Shown piece by piece: positions 1 through 12,300 of a stretch of DNA of 64,000 bases (positions within the stretch are counted from its first letter, which is position 1; every line of letters begins with the position of its first letter). The translations under genes and the position numbers were made by a program. The stretch is from contig NC_047062.1 in the NCBI RefSeq assembly GCF_902459465.1, forward strand, positions 29,258,673 to 29,322,672, written 5' to 3'. Under the pieces are notes generated by a model. It saw only the letters and a program-made list of their open reading frames with translations, was not told where the DNA came from and did not search any database. Origin of the DNA: Asterias rubens (lineage: Eukaryota; Echinodermata; Asteroidea; Forcipulatida; Asteriidae).

Positions 1-2275
1 TTGAACAGTCTCCCATGGCAAAGACTAGCATGGGAGTCTACATTCTTGCATACAGAGGTTGTAGATTAACTACTGCAAGTTGAACAGTCTCCCATGGCAA
101 AGACTAGCATGGGAGTCTACATTCTTGCATACAGAGGTTGTAGATTAACTACTGCAAGTTGAACAGTCTCCCATGGCAAAGACTAGCATGGAAGTCTACA
201 TTCTTGCATACAGAGGTTATAGATTAACTACTGCAAGTTGAACAGTCTCCAATGGCAAAGACTAGCATGGGAGTCTACATTCTTGCATACAGAGGTTGTA
301 GATTAACTACTGCGAGTTGAACAGTCTCCCATGGCAAAGACTAGCATGGGAGTCTACATTCTCGCATACAGAGGTTGTAGATTAACTACTGCAAGTTGAA
401 CAGTCTCCCATGGCAAAGACTAGCATGGAAGTCTACATTCTTGCATACAGAGGTTATAGATTAACTACTGCAAGTTGAACAGTCTCCCATGGCAAAGACT
501 AGCATGGGAGTCTACTTTCTTGCATACAGAGGTTATAGATTAACTACTGCAAGTTGAACAGTCTCCCATGGCAAAGACTAGCATGGGAGTCTACATTCTT
601 GCATACAGAGGTTATAGATTAACTACTGCAAGTTGAACAGTCTCCCATGGCAAAGACTAGCATGGAAGTCTACTTTCTTGCATACAGAGGTTATAGATTA
701 ACTACTGCAAGTTGAACAGTCTCCCATGACAAAGACTAGCATGGAAGTCTACATTCTTGCATACAGAGGTTGTAGATTAACTACTGCAAGTTGAACAGTC
801 TCCCATGACAAAGACTAGCATGGGAGTCTACATTCTTGCATACAGAGGTTGTAGATTAACTACTGCAAGTTGAACAGTCTCCCATGGCAAAGACTAGCAT
901 GGAAGTCTACATTCTTGCATACAGAGGTTGTAGATTAACTACTGCAAGTTGAACAGTCTCCCATGGCAAAGACTAGCATGGAAGTCTACATTCTTGCATA
1001 CAGAGGTTATAGATTAACTACTGCAAGTTGAACAGTCTCCCATGACAAAGACTAGCATGGGAGTCTACATTCTTGCATACAGAGGTTGTAGATTAACTAC
1101 TGCAAGTTGAACAGTCTCCCATGACAAAGACTAGCATGGGAGTCTACATTCTTGCATACAGAGGTTGTAGATTAACTACTGCAAGTTGAACAGTCTCCCA
1201 TGGCAAAGACTAGCATGGAAGTCTACATTCTTGCATACAGAGGTTGTAGATTAACTACTGCAAGTTGAACAGTCTCCCATGGCAAAGACTAGCATGGAAG
1301 TCTACATTCTTGCATACAGAGGTTGTAGATTAACTACTGCAAGTTGAACAGTCTCCCATGACAAAGACTAGCATGGGAGTCTACATTCTTGCATTCAGAG
1401 GTTATAGATTAACTACTGCAAGTTGAACAGTCTCCCATGACAAAGACTAGCATGGGAGTCTACATTCTTGCATACAGAGGTTGTAGATTAACTACTGCAA
1501 GTTGAACAGTCTCCCATGGCAAAGACTAGCATGGAAGTCTACATTCTTGCATACAGAGGTTGTAGATTAACTACTGCAAGTTGAACAGTCTCCCATGACA
1601 AAGACTAGCATGGAAGTCTACATTCTTGCATACAGAGGTTGTAGATTAACTACTGCAAGTTGAACAGTCTCCCATGGCAAAGACTAGCATGGAAGTCTAC
1701 ATTCTTGCATACAGAGGTTGTAGATTAACTACTGCAAGTTGAACAGTCTCCCATGGCAAAGACTAGCATGGAAGTCTACATTCTTGCATACAGAGGTTAT
1801 AGATTAACTACTGCAAGTTGAACAGTCTCCCATGGCAAAGACTAGCATGGGAGTCTACATTCTTGCATACAGAGGTTGTAGATTAACTACTGCAAGTTGA
1901 ACAGTCTCCCATGGCAAAGACTAGCATGGGAGTCTACATTCTTGCATACAGAGGTTGTAGATTAACTACTGCAAGTTGAACAGTCTCCCATGGCAAAGAC
2001 TAGCATGGAAGTCTACATTCTTGCATACAGAGGTTGTAGATTAACTACTGCAGGTTGAACAGTCTCCCATGACAAAGACTAGCATGGGAGTCTACATTCT
2101 TGCATACAGAGGTTGTAGATCAACTACTGCAAGTTGAACAGTCTCCCATGACAAAGACTAGCCTGGGAGTCTACATTCTTGCTTACAGAGGTTGTAGATT
2201 GATTACTGCAAGTTGAACAGCCTCCCATGACAAAGACTAGCATGGAAGTCTACTTTCTTGCATGCACATGTTGTA
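1..2275. repeat. 79-bp satellite array, 28 full copies plus one partial
   Basis: The unit beginning TTGAACAGTCTCCCATGG recurs with a period of exactly 79 bp: copies start at 1, 80, 159 and so on to 2134, and a 29th copy starting at 2213 decays near 2275. There are no indels over 28 copies; variation is limited to a few recurrent substitutions (CATGGC/CATGAC, ATGGGA/ATGGAA, GTTGTA/GTTATA). Each unit carries a potential hairpin, CTCCCATG against CATGGGAG around an ~11-nt loop. The array runs off the left edge. Because a SYMPK acceptor follows at 2438, it lies in a SYMPK intron. Confidence 0.98.
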
Positions 2276-2438
2276 TACTCAACCTTGAACCTTCTTCAAC
2301 AAATCTAACATTAAGGCTCATTATTGTATAGAAACACTAAACTGACAGATTTATTCAAATTTCATGACAGTGTTTTCTGTCACCCCCAAGTAGGCTTCAT
2401 ATGTAAAAATTAACCGTTTCTTTTATTGTCACTCCCAG

Positions 2439-5400
2439 ATGCAACTGTTGACAGTGCTGCATCACCCATCTTCATTTACTCTACATTCCAATATCTCAAC
2501 GTTGCTGACAGACTTAGGAGCGTCGGATTCAGAGGTACATTGTTATTATTATAGTGAGAATAATTTGTTAAGCAACAGGGAACGATATCCTGATGCTACA
2601 CAAAATACATGAGTATATATTTGTAACTCAAAACTCATCACTTGCTACCAATGTTAGCATCCAGTATGCACAAAACGTATGGTATGCCGTGGCCGAGCAT
2701 TATTCAGGATTTTTCTGTCTCATGCAGTTACAAATGAATACTTGCAATACTGTTAACATTGTGCGAACACCATGTCATTCACGTATTTGTTGAATGCGCC
2801 TTATTTTTGACCGCGCGAGGGCGCTATAAATAGTATTTTTATCACTTCCGGGGGTATACGCGATTCGCCCTGCAAAAATCAATAGGCGTTCTGTCACTTT
2901 TGTTGCGCCGTAGTTTCAATTTGCTTTAGAGGTGGATTATAACAGCTCCTCCAAAAGTCTTATTGTCCGTGATGGATTAGATGTCTGTGGTGGTAATGTG
3001 TTCCAGTCTTTAATAAATGGTTTGGGTATGAATGAGAGCGCCCTCACGCAGTCAAAAATATGGCCCATTTGTTTGTCGCATGTCTATCCCAAGCAACGAA
3101 GCATACTGGGCCCAATTTCATGGCTCTGCTTACCGTAAGCACAGAATCGGCGCTTACGGAAGTAGGGAATTCTGTGCTTACGGCAAGCGTATTTCACGGG
3201 TAAGCAGCGAGTTTTGGGTTCTGCGCCGGCGTACTCTTCGTTACTAGGCATTCTACGCTTACAAGGCTAGCGCAGAAATTCAGCGCTTGCACGTAAGCGG
3301 GTAATGGTGGTCGTAAGCGCAGAATTCGGCGGTAAGCAGAGCCATGAAATTGGGCCCTGGACACAAGCTCTGAATCTTGGTCTTGACACTTGGTTTTTGA
3401 ACCATTATTACTTTGCCCTTTGGATGAGACTTAAAGCTATTGTTCCCCACGAGTGCTGTATGTGTAAAGAACCCAATACACTTATGTTATGAGAAGGGGT
3501 TCGCTGCGGTGTTTACTGGGCCCCATTTCATAGAGCTGCTTAAGCACTTATATATTTATTCCCCTTTTGTATCCAGATTGCGAAACACATGCCAAAGATA
3601 CGGGAGAGCTCCAAGCGCCCTCGACCCACAGATGATGAAGCAACTGCAAGTTCTAGCAAGAAAACAAAAACTACTATCGTCAAGACTGTAAGTATTGTTT
3701 CTGTATCTCTTTGACAATAAACATCATCAATAAACAGGATTTGAAACTTTGCATGGTGGAGATAAAATCGAGGAATGTACATGTAACACCATGTATATTA
3801 AAGACACTGGACACTATTGGTAATTGTCAAAATCCAGCCTTCTCACTTGGTGTATCTCAACATATGCATAAAATAACAAACCTGTGAAAATTTGAGCTCG
3901 ATTGGTCATCGGAGTTGTGAGTTTACTATGAAAGAAAAAACACCCTTGTCACACAAAGTTGTGTGCTTTCAGATGCTTGATTTCGAGACCTCAAATTCTA
4001 AACTTGAGGTCTTGAAATCAAATTCGTGGAAAATCACTTCAGAGGGAACTGTTTCTCACAATGTTTTATACTATCAACCTCTCCCCATTATTTTGAGTAA
4101 TTACCAATAGTGTCCACTGCCTTAAAGTTTGAAATAAATACAAGTTGTCTCAGCAAACCTGCCCCTCGTTGTACCTTCACCATAAAAACTGTCCAACTAT
4201 TTCTGCAATTAGTGAATTACTCCACTTCATTTTTTAATAGCACTGTACGTGTTTGGTAATTGTCAAAGACAAGTATTCTCACTTTGTGTATCCCAACATA
4301 TGCATATAATAACAAATCTATGAACACGTTGACTCCAGGTCATTGAGAAACACCGTTGTTGCATAAATGTGGCTGCACTGTTTTTTTTTTATTCATTTAA
4401 ACGATTAAACATGACTTTTTAAACCTGAAATATATTTTTATTTTATTTTATTAAATGCACAAGTATTTTAAAAATGGTTTTCAAGAGATTAAACGTTTGC
4501 ATAAACGTGACGTCATGTCGGTAACCCGAGCCTTCGGGCCCCCTGGCTGTGTGCATATAGAGACGTGTGCACTGTGTGGCCTGGTGCATAGGCGCGTGTA
4601 GTTAGGGACCAGACTCTTTTTGCCGACGATATGTTTGAATTCCCGACGTGGCGTCGATGGTAGGGGCGGTAACAATCCACAAAAGGGTCATTACGAAAGT
4701 CAGATATGTCGGGAATAAACAAAACACATTTTATTGTTGTTCAATACATATATCAGAAATAAATGACAGCAAAATTAACTGTTTGACAGCAAAATTAACT
4801 GTTTTATTTTAATTCACTGCAGCATTCCTTTAAAGGCTTCTGTCCTGAAGTCTTTTATAGTATTTGAGTGAGAAGTTACCTCTTTCTCTAATAATAATAA
4901 TATTAATAATAAGTCTTATATAGCACACGTATCTACCAAACAAGGTACTCAAGGCGCTGAGTATATACAAACTTTCAGAAAGATAGGTTATTGCAGTGAT
5001 GAATTTTGAGACCCAATTAGTTAACACCTTATAAGGGTGTACAAGGTGCTACCGCGCATTAAGCAGCCACAACCAGGAACACCGGGGCGAACCCCTTCCC
5101 TGGGTTCTTTTACATGCGTTACACAACACATGGGACCAACTGCTTTACGTCCCATCCGAAGGACGAAGCAATGGTCAAGTGTCTTGCTTAAGGACACAAT
5201 TGTCACGGCTGGGGATTCGAATCCACACTCTGCTGATCAGAAACACCAGAGTTTGAATTCGGTGATCTTAACCGCTCGGCCTCGACACTTCCGCAAAAAC
5301 ATTCTCTAAAACTAAGTTACTTCAGAGGGAGCTGTTCATTATGTTTTATACTATTAACAGCTTTACATAGCTCAGTACCAAGTAATTTTTTATGCCAACA

Positions 5401-8400
5401 ATTGTTTTGAGTAATTACCAATAGCGTTCAGTACCTTTCATGGTACGTTTCCTTTAAAATTAGTTTGAATGAATGTGTATCAATGCAATAACATGACCAT
5501 CGTTTCCCTCCCAAACCCTTTTCAGATCCAGCAAGTCATGGACGAAGATGAAATGGGACGAGAGACTCCACTCCATCCATCCATGCTCCCTTCAATACCG
5601 AGTACCAGTAAAGCCGGTGTCCAGGCAGCCACTAAGATCTCCGTTGTAGATGTACTGGCCGAGGAGCTGACGCCATTGCTGCAGAACGTCGAGAATATTG
5701 CTAACCTTGTTCTCATAAGCATGGTCAGTAACACCCTCGTTCCGAGGGGTGATCATTCTCGCCGCGCCATTTTCTCCCAGCATGCCTTGCTCGATCATAA
5801 CCCCTGGAATTGGTAAATGCACATTTAAACGAGCGCCAATTCAATCCTTTCTATGCGCGCACTCATCGCTTCCGTCTTAAAGAATGTTCAGTTTTTCTTT
5901 TTTTAAAACGTGTTCGTGGCAAAAAAAACGCAAGCATGATCAACATGCAAATATCTTAAAACTACGCGTGCCCTCACTTTACATCTAATGCATAACCAAT
6001 TTCATGAGCCAATCAGCATTTTTTTTTTTTTTTTTTATTGCAGCTATTGATTGAAAAAACTTTTAATGGCCTGACTTTGTTACCTACCTAAGTAACACTC
6101 AATACATAGTTAACTAATTTTGGTATGACTTTTTTCACCATTATGTTTAAGTTCTTTTTTGTGTGCTTGCTTAACCCTGCAATCATTTGTTATATGAAAG
6201 TCATTGGCACAAGCCAATTTACTTTAAATTTTGTACTTTGTATTTCTTAATGTTTTTAAAAAGAAAAAAAAGAAAAAAAAAACAAATTTTTTATAAAACT
6301 CAGTATTTTAAACACAACTCGGCCTTTGACTGGGAAGTTTGAATGCTTTTAAAACCAATAATAATAATAATAAAATGCAGGCACCATTTTGCAATAAAAT
6401 ACATTGATTCTCAGTAGACAGAAAGGGTGCAGATTATTTGTTTCTATTGAGCCTCTCTTTTGGTTACATTGAAAGAAACAGAAGAAAATTAGGGTGGCTA
6501 CACCGAGATGAAGTTACCTATAGACCCACTGCATATGACGTCACACTCTCAAAAAGGAAGCAGATCATTGGGCAATAGCTGTTCTCTGTGTGTAAAAATG
6601 TGTGCGTGACCTCAGCGTTTCTGAAGCGTTTCGCATTACGAACTTTTGATTTCTTACACAATACAGAACGCGCCTCCGAACAATGCGCGTATTTTTGGGT
6701 GTCAACTCTCTTTGTATACGATTATGACACCAGGGATAGGCACATGTGAGTACGCTGCGGGTATTGCAAGGGGTCTATAATACTATTTATCTTCAAGTAC
6801 GCGCTAATCCTCCAATCAGATTGGCAGAATGGAGTGGTGATAAAAACCTATATTGCACGGCTCATATCACTACCATGCGTCTTGTGTGTTCTATGTCATG
6901 CGCCAAGTTTGCTTGATGATAAATACGTTATCACACGCGCGCTCGTGGAAATACGGAAAATATAGCGCGTCTGCGTCCCATATCCACCTCGGCCTTCGGT
7001 CTCGTTGGATATGGGACGCAGAAGTGCTATATTTTTCCCTATTCCACTCGCGCTTGTGTGATAACTTATAGTACACTGTTTCATCCACAGGTAACGCTCC
7101 CAGAGAACATGCCACCCCAGTTCCAGGCTACCTACACCCCCATTGCGGCCGCTGGAACAGACAGCCAGATAGGCCACTTGGCACGCATGCTGAGCAGTCA
7201 GATTGCTGCTGCGGGAATCAAACCAAGCAATTTCAATGAGGTATGTTTTGTTTTCCTTATATTACTCTTTTTTTTTTATTGTGTGTCGTTTAACGCACAA
7301 AAAAGAGCCAAGTGCACTTATCGAAAAGGAAAGAGGTTCACCCCAGTGTTCCTGGTCTGATGTGCAGCAAATTATGCACACTACCTTGTAGAACATTACA
7401 TGCTGCTATAAAAGGATAAGGTCTCATAATTCAAGCGTAGTCCCATGTCTCGCAGGAAATAATGTATGTTACAGCACAGGAGCGACACTGAGTGATGGAC
7501 ATGCGTGCTATATAAGAAGCCACTATTATTGTTATTATTCCAGCCAAATCCCAACCGACCCAGCCCTAAGAGCCAAACCTTCTCCTGAAGTTACAGATCT
7601 GGCTTGCCCACTTCCCTTACCTCCATTGTTCTGTCGACCAGAGGCTGTTCTAAAAAGAAGATGTTAACACATGGTGTCACCCCAAACTGAACACATGTAT
7701 ATACAGAGAAACATTTTCTGATTATGACTTTGTTATATAATAGATGTTAAATTTGCGTTGGGGATAAAGAACATAAATTGTTTTTTGTTTTTTACCCATA
7801 CACCGATGTGTGTTCTGTTAGCACTGAGTATACAGTGCTAAAAGAACACACATCGGTGTATGGGTCAAAAACCAACAGTTAAAGGCAGTGGACACTATTG
7901 GTAATTGTCAAAGACTAGCCTTCACAGTTGGTGTATCTCAACATATGCATAAAATAACAAACCTGTGAAAATTTTAGCTCAATTGGTCATCGAACTTGCG
8001 AGATAATGAAAAAAAAAAAAAATACCCTTGTCACATGAAGTTGTGTGCGTTTAGATGCTTGATTTCACTTGAGGTCTCGAAATCAAATTCGTGGAAAATT
8101 ACTTCTTTCTCGAAAACTATGGCACTTCAGAGGGAGCCGTTTCTCACAATGTTTTATACCATCAACATCTCCTCATTACTCGTCACCAAGAAAGGTTTTA
8201 CGCTAATAATTATTTTGAGTAATTACCAATAGTGTCCACCGCCTTTGATATGACTTTGTTGTTTGTTATCGTAGGAGGACGCTGATGCTGCGGACAAAGA
8301 AAACAAGAGCAAGAACCAGAAGCCGACTGGTATCCCAGTGCTAGGTGAGATCATCAACTCATTCTTCAACATTATAACACACCTCTTGCTTGTCCTGTAT

Positions 8401-9273
8401 TCTGGTTGGCTGAAACACGGTCAAGTGGGATGAACTAATAAAGTCTAGTGATCACTCGCGCGTGTTTGCAGGAACTAGTTCCCGAGCGGGCACTAGTCTT
8501 TGAAAAATAGTGCCCGGTTACAGCGCCCTCTCTTGACTTGAATCGTGAACAGCAAGTACAAAACTTCCTTTCTTTTCCAGATTTCTGTTCTTATTTGACA
8601 TTTAAGACCGAGCTGTGTTATGAAACACATATTGACTGGCAAAATTTGGTAACTAGTGTACGTCTATCCCCCCTCGGGCCTGTGAGTGACCAGAATAGGG
8701 CCCTATTTCCCAGGTCCCTCTTCTGGTCACTCAAAGTCCCTCGGGGGCAATAGACGTACACTAGTTACCTCAATGCCAGTCAATATGTGTATAATAGTCA
8801 ACTCTGTAGATTAGTATGAATCAATGCTTTCTGATTGAGAAGCTCTATTACATGTATGTTGAGCTAGGTTATTTGAGCACATGGCTTTTCCAATGAGGAA
8901 TTATTATTCATGGTATTAATATTATCGGGTGTCGTGGCCGAGCGGTTAAGAGCGCCGGATTCAAGCTCTGGTGTTTGATCAGCAGGGTGTGGGTTCGAAT
9001 CCCGGTTGTGACACTTGTGTCCTTGAGCAAGACACTTTATCATAAGCTTCTCTCCACCCAGGGGTAAATGGGTACCTGTGAAGGCAGAGATGGTTTTTGT
9101 GATTGGTTTAGCAGAATATTTGTTGCGCACAGGCTGTATACTCCCCAGGAAGCTGAGATGGTTTTAGGAATGATTTAAGGCCCAGTGACCAGGGGTAATA
9201 ATGTGAAGTGCTTTTGGGTGCCCTTCGGGTGTTTAAAGCGCTATATACAAACTAACTATTATTATTATCACTA

Positions 9274-9308
<35 letters not shown>

Positions 9309-12300
9309 ATATTTCTGGCAATGAAACCAAGGATGCCTCATAACTGAACTGAATCACTGTAGGAGATTTTAATTTTGCATCGGGGATATCGAAATTAACA
9401 CTAAATAGTGGAACTGCCTCTAACCACTGGGCTAGTTCTGGCTGCTCTAGCAATGCTAAGATCGTGGGTTAAAATCCCACCGAACTGATTTGCCTGTGGA
9501 TTTGTTGTTACAGAAATTTGGAAGTACTGAGTATAGACCATGTGACCTTTGTTTACAATAAGTGTGACCTTGAACATTCTTTGGCTTTTCTGGCAGGCAA
9601 GATACTGCACTGGTTATATGGGAAAGTTGACATTTTGTGTCATAATTTCCACATCAATCTAAGAGTTATGAAAGTAAAAGCTGGATAAGTTTGAGATGTG
9701 TCCCTTTCATCAAATCAAAAGTTAATAAGAATTAGACAGTGCAATCTCTATGTTTTCTTTCATTAGGCTGTGTGCAAATCTTGCCTGCAGGAAGTCCAGG
9801 CTTTGTGGCTCTTTTGTAAACATGTGATGTCACAGGTTACATTGTCTATACAGTGCTTAATACACATCGGTGTAAGGGTTAAAACCAAATTAAATTTGTA
9901 GAGGACCAGATTTAGACATTTTTTTTCATGTCGAGCACACAAATTGCAAAAGTTTGTTTTATTGTTGATTCTTGTTTATTGGGTGGTTATTGATGACATA
10001 TCCAAAATCGGACAAGAGTTTCAAACCAGAAGTGACCTAATTTGCATATTTAAATTAGGTGGTAATTAGCAATCTTTAAGGTCAATTATCTCTAAAACTA
10101 TTCATTTTATGGACAAGGTTTGTGTTGGAGGTGAATAGAAACCTGACCTTGAAAATCTAATACACATATTTGTATACTCAATTGACCCATTCCAAATAAC
10201 GAGGTCAAAGGTCAAGGGATTAAACAAACTTTTGCAATTTGTGTGACTCAAAAGTCTTAATCTGGTCCTCTATTGTTACCTCTGATGTTATTTATGGAGT
10301 TACTGTACAAATGAAGTTACTGTACAAATATCTATGTCCTCTTCAGTAACTCTTGAGTTTCATATGTTATTCACCAGAAGGCTAATTATGAGTTGTTTTT
10401 TTTAAATTTAAGGAGTGACGGAAGAGGAAGGTCGGAAGAAGCCAGGTCTTCCTTTCCAAGCTCCTCAAGGCGTTCCTAAACCCAGGGCTAGAATGAAGCA
10501 GTTCAAGTTGAATGATGTCACAGTGCCCCTGGAACCCATAGTGGCCAATCAGTTGGTCAGCGGAGCACTCTCAAGAATTATAGACTGTGAAAGTGAGTAT
10601 CAAATAATTTTATTTTTATTTTTCATAAATGGTTTATTTATTCAACAATATTTGGAAAAAAAGACACTGGCAGTAAAAAAACCAAACTGAATTGTTGTCT
10701 TAAATTTACAATTTTTCAGTTGATACAGTTAAAAGATAGTTATATGTAATACGATTAAAACGCAGAAAACATTAAATTGCACAAATGACACAAGCAAAAG
10801 ACCCAGAATTGCACAAAAAACATAAAAATCACAGAACAGTCCCTAACCAGATCTGGAAAGTGTTGCAACAACAGTTAAAAAAAAATTAAATCAAGGACAG
10901 CAAAAATAAACAAACAATAATTATAAGGAACAAATTAATAAAATTTAATTTGCATTTTTGATTTCATTGGTAACTCTCTGAGAATTGTAGACATGAATTT
11001 GATGGATGAGACTTGTATTTTATGCATCATGCGAACTCACTAGCCAGACAGGTGTAAATTGGTTTTAAAACTAAAAAACTTAATTCTGGATGACTAATAA
11101 TAATAATAACAAATTCTTATATAGCGCTTTTCACAATAACCGTATCAATGCTCTTTACAGTGCCCTGGTCATTGGGCCAATTATATCCCTGTAATGTTTC
11201 TCAGCTCCCTTGGGAGTATACAGCCCTGAGCTACCTGTAAGGCGCTTCTGGCTTTTTCATACACAATATCAACCTTTACCCTCGCAGGTACCCATTAATA
11301 CCCCTGGGTGAAGAGAAGCAATTATAGTAAAGTATCTTGCTCAAGGACACAAGTGTCATGACCGGGATTCGAACCCGCGCTCCGGTGAATCAGCACCAGA
11401 ACTTGAATTTGATGCTCTTAACCACTCGGCCATGACACTCTACATGACTAATGACTTTTACATACACCAGATCTTGTTCGATAGTTTTCTTGGTGACAAA
11501 TCCGCACAGCAAGGCAGTGATGTTGGCCTGCCTAGAGTTTGACTTATTTATAGAAGAGAATAAATAAATCTGTCTTCGTTTCAGAGCTGTGTCTGCAGGG
11601 AGGTGCACCCCAGGCTAGGATCAAGATTCTTGTGGGCCTTGTCACTCAGTTTGGTGGTGATCTCTTTCCAAGTAAGACGAATTTCATATTTCTTTTATTG
11701 ATATACTTAAACATTGCTTAACCATAATTGCATTAATGCTTCTCTTAACCGAGATGTATAAATGGGAACCTGAGACGGCTTTGAGAGTACTATTTTGGAT
11801 TTGTTTTGGCTCTACTTTAAAAAGACTTCCGCCCTCGTTGAGTGGTGTTTTTTCTCGAGAGCACCTTTTTTTTTTTTACCTTTCTCAAAATAGTTTTTAG
11901 GATAAAAATTTACTTGGTAACAAGCAATGGAGAGCTGTTGATAGTATAAAACATTGTAAGAAACGGCTCCCTCTGAAGTACTGTAGTTTTTGAGAAAGAG
12001 GTAATTTCTCACTAAATATTGAAAGACTTCAGGCCTGAAGCCTTTTATTAGGCATCTTAGGCATCTATTAGGCATCATTATTTTCTTGCAACTTCGATGA
12101 CCAACTGAGTAAAAATTTTCCACAGATTTGGTATTGTATGCATATGTTGGGATACACCACGTGAGAATACTGGTCTTTGACAATTACCAAAGTTGTCCTG
12201 CCTTTAAAAGGCAGTTAAGCTTGGTTCATACTTCCTGCGAATGCGAATGCGATCTGAATGTTGACGCCACATATTCGCAACAAATAATTCGCAACAGTTG

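Noticed and set aside
1..2275. CRISPR array
   Set aside because: The units are contiguous with no unique spacers, in an intron of a eukaryotic gene.
8927..9010. Functional tRNA-Leu gene
   Set aside because: tRNA-like head only; it continues into a shared SINE body and TTA-repeat tail, with no closing acceptor stem.
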